64,000 nucleotides of DNA from Elgaria multicarinata webbii (GCF_023053635.1 NC_086182.1:7217001-7281000); one strand, 5' to 3'. Shown: positions 46,301 through 53,100, counted from the stretch's first letter. The notes: generated by a model from the sequence alone, not told the origin. Numbers and translations are program-made.

Positions 46301-46352
46301 CCAGACATCTGCCAAGGAGCAGACATGCTTGTTGTTTCCAGTGAAGCCGTGA
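14498..46352 (+). CDS. SH2D6: SH2D6, SLP-76/BLNK-family adaptor, complete 17-exon model
   Basis: The model joins 17 coding exons (listed singly) with matching phases into 1083 bases, or 360 residues plus stop. In order it shows: a short N-terminus without a SAM domain; SQVPPVPPRRP, like the BLNK PSVPRR stretch and a likely SH3 ligand; an acidic run followed by YTYEVLP; LYVDRP, like SLP-76 MYIDRP; an E-rich run with SIYVECDP and then SEPYREL; basic proline-rich linkers; and a C-terminal SH2 domain of about 115 residues opening AWYAGSCDRRTAEAALL. The phosphotyrosine-binding Arg is present in the YMVRQSS form of FLVR. The end KEQTCLLFPVKP matches the human SH2D6 tail as I remember it. Family members are cytosolic scaffolds phosphorylated on tyrosine that recruit PLC-gamma and Vav-type partners. 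The SH2 exons and most linker exons are firm. Exon 1, the 17-base exon and the exon at 28702 are less certain. Confidence 0.85.
15078..15165. mobile_element. Short palindromic DNA element
   Basis: Inverted ends ttcacacgacatgctaagcc and ggcttagcgtgttgtctgaa bracket about 88 bases. Confidence 0.6.
15530..15765 (-). repeat. tRNA-derived SINE, antisense
   Basis: The reverse complement has gtgtagtgtagtggctggag, a B box gggttctagtcccc, and the tail of the family at 6268-6440. A LINE-like 3' end follows (gcatttatatcctgcctttt). Confidence 0.6.
16058..16132. mobile_element. Perfect 33-base hairpin MITE
   Basis: Arms 16058-16090 and 16100-16132 are exact reverse complements, with a 9-base loop (tcacagtta). 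A diverged relative lies at 37707-37770. Confidence 0.8.
16475..16500 (+). CDS. SH2D6: SH2D6 exon 2
   Basis: The acceptor is attctctttgcag and the donor is gtgagt. These 26 bases encode NIFGKNKI plus two bases of a Pro codon. Confidence 0.65.
16765..17365. mobile_element. Palindromic DNA element(s) split by a CR1 tail
   Basis: Repeated ccacacaacacgataacc and aaccaacggttgg-type stretches form inverted arms. A sense CR1 3' tail at about 16818-16915 (ggttggactcgatggcctc, ending ctatgattctgtgat) interrupts the left part. Confidence 0.5.
18327..18361 (+). CDS. SH2D6: SH2D6 exon 3, proline-rich SH3 ligand
   Basis: The acceptor is tatcatctttaaag and the donor is gtaagc. In the phase set by exon 2 it reads SQVPPVPPRRP, resembling the KAPPSVPRRD stretch of BLNK. 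The other two frames give no such match. Confidence 0.75.
18601..18920. mobile_element. Palindromic 320-bp MITE, TAGGGTGACC family, copy 1
   Basis: It starts tagggtaac and ends ggtcaccctaat-type (ggtcaccct plus a). It is flanked by an exact 7-base repeat tgtaatc (18594-18600 and 18921-18927). The two halves are near inverted copies. Confidence 0.8.
19516..19835. mobile_element. Palindromic 320-bp MITE, copy 2
   Basis: It has the same length and structure as copy 1, with ends tagggtgacc and ggtcaccct plus a. An exact 7-base repeat gcttact flanks it (19509-19515 and 19836-19842). Partial copies lie at about 37570-37700 and 39083-39263. Confidence 0.82.
20520..20870. repeat. Unclassified interspersed repeat with two octamers
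   Basis: It shares order and sequence with 35280-35520 and 37313-37860: a GACAGG/GACCAGG core, then gatgggcaactttaa-like bases, then gaggac/cctcc runs. It holds ATTTGCAT (20554-20561) and ATGCAAAT (20593-20600). A splice-like core is present but is part of the repeat. Confidence 0.45.
20915..21108 (+). mobile_element. CR1-clade fragment, sense
   Basis: It matches the 3' region at 9350-9555, from aaattcctggaggagaaggc to ctaggtggacccttg. Confidence 0.65.
21240..21256 (+). CDS. SH2D6: SH2D6 exon 4, 17-base microexon
   Basis: A pyrimidine-rich acceptor ctttctgtgtttcag and a consensus donor gtgagtaa bracket 17 bases. They read EAMQQG and convert phase 1 from exon 3 to phase 0 for exon 5. Without it, exon 3 joined to 23737 hits a stop at once. 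Confidence 0.5.
21636..22383. mobile_element. hAT-like non-autonomous element, 748 bp
   Basis: Ends CAGGGCTGTGCTCCGC and TCCGTGCACAGCCCTA form an imperfect terminal inverted repeat. The flanking 8-base repeat gttccaaa is exact (21628-21635 and 22384-22391). Inside, a GC-rich unit of about 235 bases occurs twice (about 21788-22020 and 22021-22257). CAGGTAAG or its complement occurs seven times. No transposase is present. Open frames in it are GC artefacts. Confidence 0.88.
22925..23275 (-). repeat. tRNA-derived SINE, antisense, split by a hAT-like MITE
   Basis: The B box complement ggggattgaacc lies left of the insert and the A box complement ctctaccactaagctacagc lies right of it. Confidence 0.65.
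23062..23225. mobile_element. hAT-like MITE, CAGTGGAGGCTG family, 164 bp
   Basis: Inverted ends cagtggaggctg and cagcctccactg carry the near-exact 8-base duplication aaagcaga/aaagcagg (23054-23061 and 23226-23233). Other copies lie at 14215-14325 and 35896-36030. Confidence 0.78.
23290..23545 (-). repeat. tRNA-derived SINE, antisense, second copy
   Basis: The body is cagagcctaggtccgtctag; the B box complement is aggattgaacccgg and the A box complement is tctgccactgggctacagcc. A scrap of the fold-back repeat is embedded near 23380. Confidence 0.55.
23737..23875 (+). CDS. SH2D6: SH2D6 exon 5, acidic tyrosine exon
   Basis: The acceptor is cattccttctag and the donor is gtaagg. It encodes 46 codons: AHASNAEEEEDDDDNNQYTY, then EVLPSEGQ, then GLYV at the end. 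An acidic run before Tyr is typical of Syk/ZAP-70-type substrate sites in SLP-76 and BLNK. Confidence 0.8.
24992..25053 (+). CDS. SH2D6: SH2D6 exon 6
   Basis: The acceptor is ttcctctacctgtag and the donor is gtgagt. Joined to exon 5 it makes LYVDRPALRRFSEP, close to the SLP-76 MYIDRPP site. It ends in phase 0. Confidence 0.78.
25412..25712 (+). repeat. Sauria SINE, sense
   Basis: gagcctcgtgtggcgcagag opens a tRNA-like head, with B box gagttcgatccc. The diagnostic core ttccatccttccgaggtggg follows, then ggaaggcaatggcaaaccac and a tail of ttcctttcc repeats. It lies in SH2D6 intron 6. Confidence 0.9.
25878..26078 (+). mobile_element. L2-like LINE tail, sense
   Basis: A T/A-rich tail with ttgttttaacttggttcg and an end tagggcgggatataat followed by (AAAT)n. 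Confidence 0.5.
26940..27285 (-). mobile_element. L2-like LINE 3' end, antisense
   Basis: It opens with (TTTA)n, then ctgcccaatagccgaagctc and tctgggcggttcaca, and reaches the coding end cgaacctccttagggagctc, the complement of the APRLWNELP-type region. Confidence 0.7.
27541..27594. repeat. (AAT)n microsatellite
   Basis: About 16 AAT units follow a LINE tail. Confidence 0.85.
28296..28346. repeat. (ATT)n microsatellite
   Basis: About 16 ATT units follow a LINE tail at 28140-28295. An antisense CR1-clade scrap follows at 28355-28570. Confidence 0.85.
28702..28771 (+). CDS. SH2D6: SH2D6 candidate exon 7
   Basis: A strong acceptor tttgtctcttgtgcctggcag is followed by 70 open bases to a weaker donor gtcaga. 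Phase 0 in and phase 1 out fit both neighbours. It encodes VLLKHGAHDSHDEQMFSCQA. The sequence is non-repetitive, but I recognise no family match. Confidence 0.42.
28930..30200. mobile_element. Pieces of the AAACAACCCATGGG palindromic family around an inserted stretch
   Basis: Stretches at 28960-29250 and 29890-30190 carry aaacaaccca/tgggttgttt motifs, as in the full copy at 34865-35252. The 29300-29885 segment between them is unlike them. Confidence 0.4.
29320..29885 (+). mobile_element. Possible LTR-type fossil
   Basis: The segment starts near tgttctccctagtatgaggg, is purine-rich, has ttgaataaagctttgtgg near its end and stops near cttgtaccggaaaaatcat. That arrangement resembles the 3' part of an LTR. 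I see no coding domains; it is broken and family assignment is not possible by eye. Confidence 0.28.
30916..31035 (+). CDS. SH2D6: SH2D6 exon 8, basic proline-rich linker
   Basis: The acceptor is cttctctttgcag and the donor is gtatgt. These 120 bases are open only in the frame that reads KMPVLPPFPLSARRVSLPI. Basic-proline linkers of this kind bind SH3 domains in the family. Confidence 0.72.
31146..31372. mobile_element. Palindromic DNA element, relative of 4306-4540
   Basis: It runs from atctacaccaagcaggatat to atatcctgcttggtgtagat, about 227 bases, in SH2D6 intron 8. Confidence 0.7.
31398..31713. mobile_element. hAT-like MITE, 316 bp
   Basis: Ends CAGGGCTGTGCA and TGCACAGCCCTA are inverted over 11 bases. 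The 8-base flanks aaaattca and aaaatcca differ at one base (31390-31397 and 31714-31721). The termini match the family at 21636 and 53446; the interior differs. Confidence 0.78.
31835..32230 (-). mobile_element. L2-like LINE 3' end, antisense
   Basis: It has aaacagctaaaaccaattaa and tgcctgggagtagaggaaag, then ggccaccactgaaaaggccc. Confidence 0.6.
32409..32437 (+). CDS. SH2D6: SH2D6 exon 9
   Basis: The acceptor is gtgtctctgcag and the donor is gtaact. These 29 bases read DPLPAVKDNK in the phase set by exon 8. Confidence 0.65.
32520..32790 (-). mobile_element. CR1-clade fragment, antisense
   Basis: It matches the 57660 copy: gatcagaccaagggtccatc, ctagcccagcattctgttc and ccagtggccaaca. Confidence 0.6.
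32838..32901 (+). CDS. SH2D6: SH2D6 exon 10, Glu-rich tyrosine exon
   Basis: The acceptor is ctttccttccgccag and the donor is gtgagc. It encodes a run of seven Glu and then SIYVECDPSA, a second acidic tyrosine site comparable to DYVVPV of BLNK. Confidence 0.78.
33095..33207. mobile_element. Fold-back hAT-like MITE
   Basis: Arms ccaacctggtggcctccaga and tctggaggccactaggttgg bracket a short body containing cacccatcac and gatgggcgttg. Confidence 0.65.
33268..33382. mobile_element. 115-bp near-perfect palindrome
   Basis: gtacaatccaaccaaagtcc at the left reappears inverted at the right end; the arms are about 50 bases with few mismatches and a tiny loop. Confidence 0.75.
33810..34230 (-). mobile_element. 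L2-like LINE 3' end, antisense
   Basis: It runs from ctataccgcccaatacccaa to gtggcacctggaggagggc; the order of blocks is the same as in 4010-4920. It abuts SH2D6 exon 11. Confidence 0.65.
34277..34346 (+). CDS. SH2D6: SH2D6 exon 11
   Basis: The acceptor is gtttccttccag and the donor is gtgagt. It reads TSEPYRELSCPVPMHHACPL and ends KQP plus two bases; it holds one further Tyr site. Confidence 0.72.
34865..35252. mobile_element. Palindromic DNA element, about 388 bp
   Basis: It starts ccatggtttaaagaacccat and ends atgggttgtttaatccatgg; inner blocks such as aacccagcagttaac and taaccgctgggtt mirror each other. Confidence 0.6.
35280..35520. repeat. Unclassified repeat, copy 2 of the 20520 family
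   Basis: It shares gactatgaccaggtgac, gatgggcaactttaaggcc and later gaggac runs with the copies at 20520 and 37313. Confidence 0.4.
35589..35619 (+). CDS. SH2D6: SH2D6 exon 12
   Basis: The acceptor is ctctcctgttag and the donor is gtgagt. These 31 bases complete a Lys and read PKLSSPGPQQ, giving KQPKPKLSSPGPQQ across the join. Confidence 0.68.
35896..36030. mobile_element. Copy of the CAGTGGAGGCTG MITE, diverged
   Basis: ctccaggcttcagtcagaac, ggatagctccttgagaggtc and the end cagagccaccagcctccact match 23062-23225. Confidence 0.55.
36092..36116 (+). CDS. SH2D6: SH2D6 exon 13
   Basis: The acceptor is tgatttctttcccag and the donor is gtaagg. These 25 bases read VLAENLPE and end in phase 1. 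Confidence 0.6.
37105..37235 (-). repeat. tRNA-derived SINE, antisense
   Basis: The B box complement ggggattgaaccgg and the A box complement ctccacccctgagccatg are visible. Confidence 0.6.
37313..37860. repeat. Unclassified repeat, copy 3, carrying two DNA-element insertions
   Basis: It matches 20520-20870 and 35280-35520. A partial TAGGGTGACC MITE (about 37570-37700) and a palindromic piece (37707-37770) interrupt it. Confidence 0.4.
38291..38322 (+). CDS. SH2D6: SH2D6 exon 14
   Basis: The acceptor is gtgtctctttcag and the donor is gtgagc. These 32 bases read GRCLKSGSLAE and return to phase 0, as the first SH2 exon needs. Confidence 0.62.
39330..39595 (+). mobile_element. L2-like LINE tail, sense
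   Basis: A T-rich 3' UTR ends gtgaaccgcccagagaactt then tggtacagaaatgtaataaa. Confidence 0.65.
40688..40771 (+). CDS. SH2D6: SH2D6 exon 15, start of the SH2 domain
   Basis: The acceptor is atattctctcag and the donor is gtaggt. These 28 codons hold KAWYAGSCDRRTAEAALL and end QFNK, a direct match to WYAGACDRKSAEEAL of BLNK. Confidence 0.93.
41859..42017 (+). CDS. SH2D6: SH2D6 exon 16, SH2 core
   Basis: The acceptor is tttgcttatgacag and the donor is gtgggt. These 53 codons carry the FLVR-type strand (YMVRQSS), QPFTLAVFYKNRVYNIPIRY and QYTLGKDGKD, all standard for SLP-76/BLNK-type SH2 domains. Confidence 0.95.
42215..42790 (-). mobile_element. Two CR1-clade scraps, antisense
   Basis: 42215-42380 matches the second CR1 subfamily (gggtccatctagcccagcac). 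42612-42780 is the CR1 tail and coding end (agaatcatagaatagcagag, then tgtccagctgcctcctgaag). Between them I see nothing recognisable. Confidence 0.65.
43780..44190 (+). mobile_element. L2-like LINE 3' end, sense
   Basis: It has gggagagggccttttcagtg, attatggaatgatctccccg, then a T-rich tail ending aaaccacccagagagcttcg and (AAAT)n. Confidence 0.7.
44723..45838 (+). repeat. 566-bp tandem duplication
   Basis: The run starting cttttaactctgctgttt at 44723 recurs at 45289. Both units include LINE tail, the MITE start and the inner repeat. The join shares the short homology tcttttaa with ctcttttaaatctg at 45836. Confidence 0.8.
44901..46004. mobile_element. Expanded TAGGGTGACC MITE, copy 3
   Basis: The ends are tagggtgacc and ccaccct plus a; the 8-base duplication ccagagag is exact (44893-44900 and 46005-46012). 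The left arm holds another repeat (ctatagcaccatcagtgtac, then acattctaataaaatcac). Part of the element plus flanking LINE tail is duplicated in tandem. Confidence 0.75.
46236..46352 (+). CDS. SH2D6: SH2D6 exon 17, SH2 end and stop
   Basis: The acceptor is ctgttccttcccag. It has 38 codons plus TGA: LFDSVSSIIQNYAERPLVLI, then KEQTCLLFPVKP. The tail resembles human SH2D6 rather than BLNK or LCP2. Confidence 0.94.
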   Translation, partial: LFDSVSSIIQNYAERPLVLIDGQTSAKEQTCLLFPVKP

Positions 46353-46552
46353 TGCTTGCAGAACAGCCGACCACGCTGGGAGGAAACGGGCTTTCTCCCC
46401 CTGGCCTCAGGCACCAAACACCTTCCGTCTGGACCGCTGCAAGGCCGACGGGTCAGGAGTTCAGCCTCCTGACGTCTTCGGGAGCTATCTTCAATAACTC
46501 TTTCAGAGGCGACTTGGTCTGTTTCAAAGATAGGTTTGTTGCAAATGAGGAA

Positions 46553-48505
46553 TGCAGTATTATATAAAAATAAAACTTTTATTGCCCCAAACAAACATAG
46601 CTTCTAACTAACTTCTCTCCAGCCCTGACTGACTCCTGAGAGTCACTGCCTGCTGTGTCACCTCCTGATTGGGCGAGTATTCTTTCAATCAAAGTCTGTG
46701 TCCCTGACTTCCTCTTCCATCTAACTTCCTGTGTGTCTCACTTAGTTCTACCTATTGATACATCTTTCCTTTTTTGATACATCTTTCCTTTTTTTATTTT
46801 AACCAACAATACATTACAACTCCCATTTACACCCCCCCCCCAAAAAAAGTTAAACATAGTCTTGTAGATGGTGTGGCTTCTGTACCAGGCGACCTGCTCG
46901 AGTTCTTACTTGTTTTGCTATAGGAGATGTAGTTTCTCTGGGGTGATAAGCGGTATCATGGGTATCCCTAGGATGTGAGGACATTTCAACTATCTCCCCA
47001 GTCTCTCTGGCAGGGGATTCCGAATGACCTCTTGCCTGGAGGCCAGACTGTGAAGTGGGTGCTCTCTCCTCCTGGAATTGCTGTTCTTGGTTGTGGTTCT
47101 GCACACCTGCATTTGATACTAGTTGGCTGCTCCTCCGCAGATGTCTACGGTTTCTTCTGAAGACTTGACCCTCTGGTGTCACCACCTCAAATGACTGTGT
47201 GTTCACTTGCCTTTGTACTTCTGCCTTTCGCCATTCCTTGTTCTCTTGCCCTGCTGGCTGAATCCAGACTTGCTCACCACTGTGTAGATCAGGTAGATCT
47301 TTGGCCGACTTATTATAATAATGGGCCTGTCTAGATTTTTGTTCTGCTATAGAGTCAGCTCGTCTGTTATGGATTTCTGGCTGCAGCAAATTTCCTCGCA
47401 TTGGAAGTAAGGTCTTAGTTCTTCGACCCATGAGACTCTGAGCTGGACTTGCATCCAAGCCTTGTGATGGGGTGTTCCTGTGGTCTAAGACAGCTAGATA
47501 TGGATCTGTCCCAGCTTTCTTGGCTTTGACCAAAATACGCTTTGCTGTCTTGACAGCTGACTCAGCTTTCCCATTGCTCTGGGGATAGGCCGGTGACGAT
47601 GTCTGATGATCAAATTCCCACTGTGCTCTGAAGGCCCTAAATTCTTCAGACACAAACTGAGGGCCATTGTCTGAAAATAAAACATCGGGTATTCCATAAC
47701 GGGCAAAGTGTCCTTTAAGCTTTCTGATAATTGTTCGAGATCGGGTATCTAGCAAGGAGTCTATCTCCCAGAAATTGGAATAGTAGTCCACCGTTATGAG
47801 GTAGTCTTTGTCTTGCAGCTTGAATAAGTCTACTCCTACCTTTTCCCAAGGCCTCCTTGGAATCTCATGTGGGTGGAGTGTTTCTTTTTGCTGTCTGTCA
47901 CCTAGAGAATTGCAGATCTCACATTGTGCCATGTAAGTTTTCAGCTGATCATTCATGCCAGGCCAATATATGCATTCTCTCGCTCTCCTCAGACAGCTCT
48001 CAATTCCCATATGTGAGGAGTGTATCCTTTTCATTATGTCCAAGCGCATTGCCTCTGGGATGATAGCTCTGTTTGCCCTAAAGAGAATTCCATCTTGCAC
48101 ACTGAGCTCCTCTCTCATTGAGAAATAGGGTGTAGCTTCCACTGGTAGCTGATGTTTGGTCTCTGGCCAACCATCCAGGACAATGCGTTTAACTATCTGT
48201 AAGTTGGTATCCTGCTCTGTGCCTTCCTGTATTGCTTGTAGGCGTGGCCGTGAAATGGGTAGATATTGCAGCATATTTATTGACTCTATGTCCTTTTCAA
48301 CTGAACCATCTTCACTGGGCTCTGAGAGATATGCTCTGCTTAATGTGTCTGCCATTACCAGGTGCTTGCCTGGATGATATTGGATCTGTACATCATACTT
48401 TTGCAATCTCATCAACATCCTTTGAAGCCTCTTTGGGGCACTCAATAATGGTTTCCGCACAATGGTTTCCAGTGGCTTGTGGTCAGATTGGACATGTACT
48501 GTCTG
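46553..48505 (-). mobile_element. Ty3/gypsy-type LTR retrotransposon fossil, 3' part
   Basis: On the minus strand it has the end of RNase H, then the integrase zinc-binding and core domains, in the order usual for Ty3/gypsy pol (coding remnant 46850-48505). A purine tract and a candidate 3' LTR follow (about 46553-46831; the outer border is uncertain). Gag, protease and reverse transcriptase are absent, so the copy is broken and cannot move. The coding part is well preserved, suggesting a fairly young insertion. Confidence 0.85.
46569..46574 (+). terminator. SH2D6: Possible SH2D6 poly(A) signal
   Basis: AATAAA lies 217 bases after the SH2D6 stop and is the first canonical signal there. It falls at or just inside the edge of an antisense LTR fossil, and a minus-strand AATAAA lies within about 15 bases. 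Use by SH2D6 is inferred. Confidence 0.4.
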
Positions 48506-48981
48506 TAGTGTCCCTCAGGCATAGGGACCATACGGGTGAGCTTACCTGCTCAGCCTGCCACTTGCCCCTAGACTACCAGGCAATAACTTCAGAGTCTTTT
48601 CCTTGCTGGATTCCTTTATTACTGAAACCTCCTAGAACAGTGACACACCAAACTCCCTCAGCAAGGCCCACAACACCAACTGGAAGAAAACAGAGGCTCT
48701 GCCCAGGCCTTCGATGAGGACCTGGAGACTAGCTGCTACAGGCTTCTTAAAGGTATATACATCCACATATCACATCCCCCCTTCTCCATAAAAACAATAT
48801 CTTTTGTGATATGTGGATGTATATACCTTTAAGAAGCCTGTAGCAGCTAGTCTCCAGGTCCTCATTGAAGGCCTGGGCGGAGCCTCTGTTTTCTTCCAGT
48901 TGGTGTTGTGGGCCTTGCTGAGGGAGTTTGGTGTGTCACTGTTCTAGGAGGTTTCAGTAATAAAGGAATCCAGCAAGGAAA
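48503..48981. mobile_element. Two head-to-head LTRs of a second family
   Basis: An LTR in minus orientation (about 48503-48774, starting tgtgatatgtgg on that strand, with a purine tract just before it) faces a shorter copy of itself in plus orientation (48805-48981), about 30 bases apart. The internal region is lost. This LTR differs from the one at 46553 and cuts off the gypsy pol fossil. It is broken. Confidence 0.65.
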
Positions 48982-49266
48982 GCAGCCCGATTGTGGAAAG
49001 CAGCCCGGTTCTGGCTGTAAATTAATCAGACGGAAGGAGGGGGGAGCGATGACAATGAAACTGGCTTTGGAATGTTAGAGCTCTTCCGTCTCCTAGTCTG
49101 TTAAAGCATGGTGATTTATATTCCTTATCTGAGGAAAAGGACTAATTGGCAGTAAATTCACCCTTTAAAAAGCATCGAAGGAAGAAGGAAGAAGTGTTTA
49201 TCTGCGTAGGAAAAGAGATGGTGCGGACTGTAAACGGGACATTAAGTGAGAGTTTTAAATAGATCC

Positions 49267-50118
49267 ATGCCGAACGTCAGAAAATTAAAAGAAAAAACCC
49301 CTGGGAAGGCTGCCTGGCAAAGAGTAAGGCCTTCTAATCATAATTTGGCCCGTCTTGAGAAAGTGGTTACAGAAGAAGCTTTACAAAATAACGGGAGTGA
49401 AAATAACGGATCTGTCAAGATGGCGGAGAAATCTGGCACAGTGCCAACTTCAACTACAATGGAAGATTTGAAGAGGCTGATTTTGGACAGTACAGCAACA
49501 CTGAGTAAGAAGATGGATGAATATGCAAAGAAAGCAGATAAAAGAATGGGGGTGCTCGCAGACAAGATTGCCCAAAATGATAGAGCTATAAAGACGCTAG
49601 ATGTTGAAGTAAAATCACTGGAGAAAAAACAGGATGCCTTTGAAAAAGGTTGTGAGGTGAAATTCCAAGATCAAGAATTAAAGTTGATTCAGCTGCAAGA
49701 TCAGGACCGTCGTAACCTACGAGTTAAACATTTTGTTGAAGAACCAGCAGAGGAGTTGAGAAAAACAATTTTGAAATGGTTCAATGATATGATGCCTGAT
49801 CTTGATATAAAAGATTGTGATCTGGAAAGGATCCATAGAGTGGGAGGAGCAAATTACAGAGGAGCAACCAGGGACATTCTAGTGAAATTTGGCAGTTATT
49901 ATAAAAAGGAGCAAGTGATGAAGAAATTGAGGTCCATGGCCATGATAAAATATAAAGGCAAAGCAGTGCAAGTATTCAACGATCTTTGTCAGCAAACACT
50001 CCAATGGAGACGCAGCGTTAAGCAAATAACTGAAATGTTAACAAGAAGCGCAATAAAATATGCTTGGGGTTACTCTGTTTTTTTTAAGTTTTCCTATGGT
50101 GGAAGCCAACACAAGTAA
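49267..50118 (+). CDS. L1 ORF1 protein
   Basis: It has 283 residues from ATG (MPNVRKLKEK) to stop. The first third is basic, residues about 65-150 are a heptad-rich coiled coil (KKMDEYAKKADKRMGVLADK), and then comes an RRM-like and C-terminal RNA-binding region with LERIHRVG and RDILVKFGSYY. L1 ORF1p is an RNA chaperone that trimerises and coats L1 RNA. The frame is open throughout. The last 20 or so residues look unusual, so the end may be shifted. Confidence 0.8.
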   Translation: MPNVRKLKEKTPGKAAWQRVRPSNHNLARLEKVVTEEALQNNGSENNGSVKMAEKSGTVPTSTTMEDLKRLILDSTATLSKKMDEYAKKADKRMGVLADKIAQNDRAIKTLDVEVKSLEKKQDAFEKGCEVKFQDQELKLIQLQDQDRRNLRVKHFVEEPAEELRKTILKWFNDMMPDLDIKDCDLERIHRVGGANYRGATRDILVKFGSYYKKEQVMKKLRSMAMIKYKGKAVQVFNDLCQQTLQWRRSVKQITEMLTRSAIKYAWGYSVFFKFSYGGSQHK

Positions 50119-53100
50119 CCTCTTTGGAGCAAGGCAAGGAGTTGCTGAAGAGTCTGGGGTTACTTAAGGAAGCAAGTCTTGGAGCTGAAGCTGGAAACGG
50201 AGCTGAAGCGGGGGCGTCTGGGATGGGGTAAAATGTGGAATAGTTTATGAGATAATAATACATAAAAGCTGTTAAGTATAGAGATCTTGCCACTCAGGCG
50301 GAGCTCCACCTCCCCCCATCCCTTAAGGTAGCTAATGGCCGGAGTGGTAGACTCACGGGGATATGGGGGGGGAAGGTAGTGGGGGGTTGGGAGACTGGGG
50401 GGGTTAATAGGGTGGGAGGGTGGGAGTTGAAGGGGGGTTTAGGGTTTGTGTTTTTTGTTGTGTATGTTTATGAGTTGCAGAGCACACGGGATCAGAAGAA
50501 AAATCAAAAGGGTAAATATGAATAAAAAAATTAAAGTATCAACGCTTAATGTTAAAGGTCTGGGGGCAGTCGTGAAAAGGAGGAGAATAGAACAAATGTT
50601 AAATAAAGAAAGATCTGATATAATTATGATGCAAGAAACACACCAAAAACTTGACGGCGTAAATGAAATATGGACAAAGTGGTCAGTCTATTATGAAAAG
50701 TCATTGGGGACATCAAAAAAAAAATGGAGTAGCAATTTTGATTTTTAAAAAAAGTGGATTTATATTGAAAACTATAAAAAAGGATGATAATGGTAGATAT
50801 CTTATGATAAAGGGACAAATTGAAAGTGAACAATATACATTAGTCAATGTTTAAGCCCCCAGTGAGAGACACAGAGAGTTTTTTATGGAATTATTTAAAG
50901 AAATAGAGGAGTTTAGGGAGGGACATCTTATTTTAGCTGGGGACTTTAATATGGTAATGGATAATAGAGTGGATAGATCAAACCCCACTAATGTGGAAAA
51001 GAGAAATAATATTACTATATTGAACAAACTAGTAAAAGAAAAAGATTATGTAGATTGTTGGCGTTTACTGAATGGGTCGAACCCAGGCTTCTCTTACTAC
51101 TCCTCAGTTCATCATACATACTCTAGAATAGATTATATATTGGTTTCAAAAGAGTTTGCAAGTAAGGTATGTAAAATGGAAATGGGGGTAATAAAAGTAA
51201 CAGACCATGCATTGCTAAGTTTAGAGTTTACAGTTAGAAAGAATTATAAAGAAGCGTTTAGGTGGAAATTAAATACAAAACTTTTGAAGTACAATAAAGT
51301 GGTAGAAAAAATGCAAAGAGAACTGACAGAGACTTGGGAAATTAATGAGAAGGAAGGAACGTCAAGGGCAGTAGTTTGGGATACCATGAAGGCTGTAACA
51401 AGAGGGATATGTATTAGAGAAATGTGCAATTTAAGGAGGCAACAAATAGCAGAGCAGGAACAATTGGGGGAAGAGATTAAGAAATTGGAGAAAGATTATT
51501 GGCAATTTAAAAATAAATATAAATTAATAGAAATACAAGCAAAGAAAAACAATTAGAAAATTTAAATTTAGAGGAAGTTCAGAAAAATTTAATATATATG
51601 AAAAGGGAGTATTTTGAAAATAGCAATAGAAATTCTAGATTGCTTGCCAGACTCACACAAAAGGAAAAAGCCAGGAATGGGATAGGAATATTGAAGGATA
51701 AACAAGGGAATTATTGTCATACAATGAAGGGTAAAGTAAAAAAATTTCAAGAATTTTATCAAGAATTGTATAAGGGAAAGTATACTGAAAAACAGAAGTT
51801 GGAAGCTTATATAGAAAAGTATATAAAGAAGGGAATAAAAATAGAACATAAAGAGTTAATGGAGAAGGTAATAACGCAAAGAGAAGTAGAAGAAGTAATT
51901 GAGAATTTGAAAGTGGGTAAATCACCGGGGGTAGATGGTCTAGGCTCAGAATATTATAAGGTTTTTTTAAAAAAATTAGTACCAAAATTATTGAAGTTGC
52001 ATAACTCCATATTGGAAGGAGAAAGAACACCAGAATCATGGGAACATTCATTAATAATTTTAATACCAAAACCAGATAAAGATTTGACTGTCCCTGATTC
52101 ATACAGACCTATTTCATTAATAAACCAAGATGCTAAGATTTTTTCAACTATTTTAGCAAGGCAGTTGAATAAATTTATAGAGGAGTATATAGGGGAGGAT
52201 CAATGTGGATTTGTAGCAGGTAGACAGATGCCTAATTTAGTGGGAAGAGTTCTAAATGTAATACAGGTGATAAATAAGTCTAGGGTTAAAGCGGGAATTC
52301 TGGCATTGGATATTTTTAAGGCTTTTGACTGTTTGATCTGGCAAGCTTTAAAGATGGTTTTAAATAAAATGGGATTCGGAAATAAATTTAAAGCTATAAT
52401 AGAACAGTTGTACTCTCAAAATACAGCCGTAGTGGTAGTGAATGATGGGGTGACAGATAAGATACGAATAGCCAGAGGGACAAGGCAAGGATGTCCACTC
52501 TCGCCGGTCCTATTTGTAATGGTAATGGAATTATTGGCGAATGCAATACGAGAAGATGAGGAGATTGAAGGAATAGGTAGTATGAAAAAAATTAAACTGA
52601 ATATGTTTGCAGATGACACATTGCTGACTATTAAAAATCCAATAGAAAAGATGGGGAGAATTAAACAGCAATTGAGAGAATTTGAGGATGTTACTGGGTT
52701 AAGAATAAATTGGTCCAAATCAGAAATGATGTTGTTTAACTATACTAAAAAGGAAGAGAAGGATTGGGAAGGAAAGGGAAGAGAAATGAGAGTTAAGAAT
52801 CAGATTAGATATTTGGGAATAAAAATCACGCAGAAGTTAGAGAGTTTAGAGAAAGAGAATTTAAATGTGTTAAAAAAAAGAGATTTTAGCAAAATTGGAA
52901 AAATATAAAAGATTAAACTTATCCTGGTTTGGAAGAATAGCATTAATAAAAATGAAGATTTTAGCAAAGATTAATTTTGTGTTTAGGATGCTACCAATAA
53001 AAATTTCAGAAGTAGAGATAAAAAGTTGGCAAAGTATTATAAATAATTATTGTAATGGTGATAAGAAAGCGAGGGTAAATAAAAGTAAATGGTATTTAAG

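Noticed and set aside
46850-48460. 536-codon minus-strand open frame as a host gene
   Set aside because: Its domains are the RNase H end and integrase of a Ty3/gypsy-type element, with a purine tract and LTR after it.
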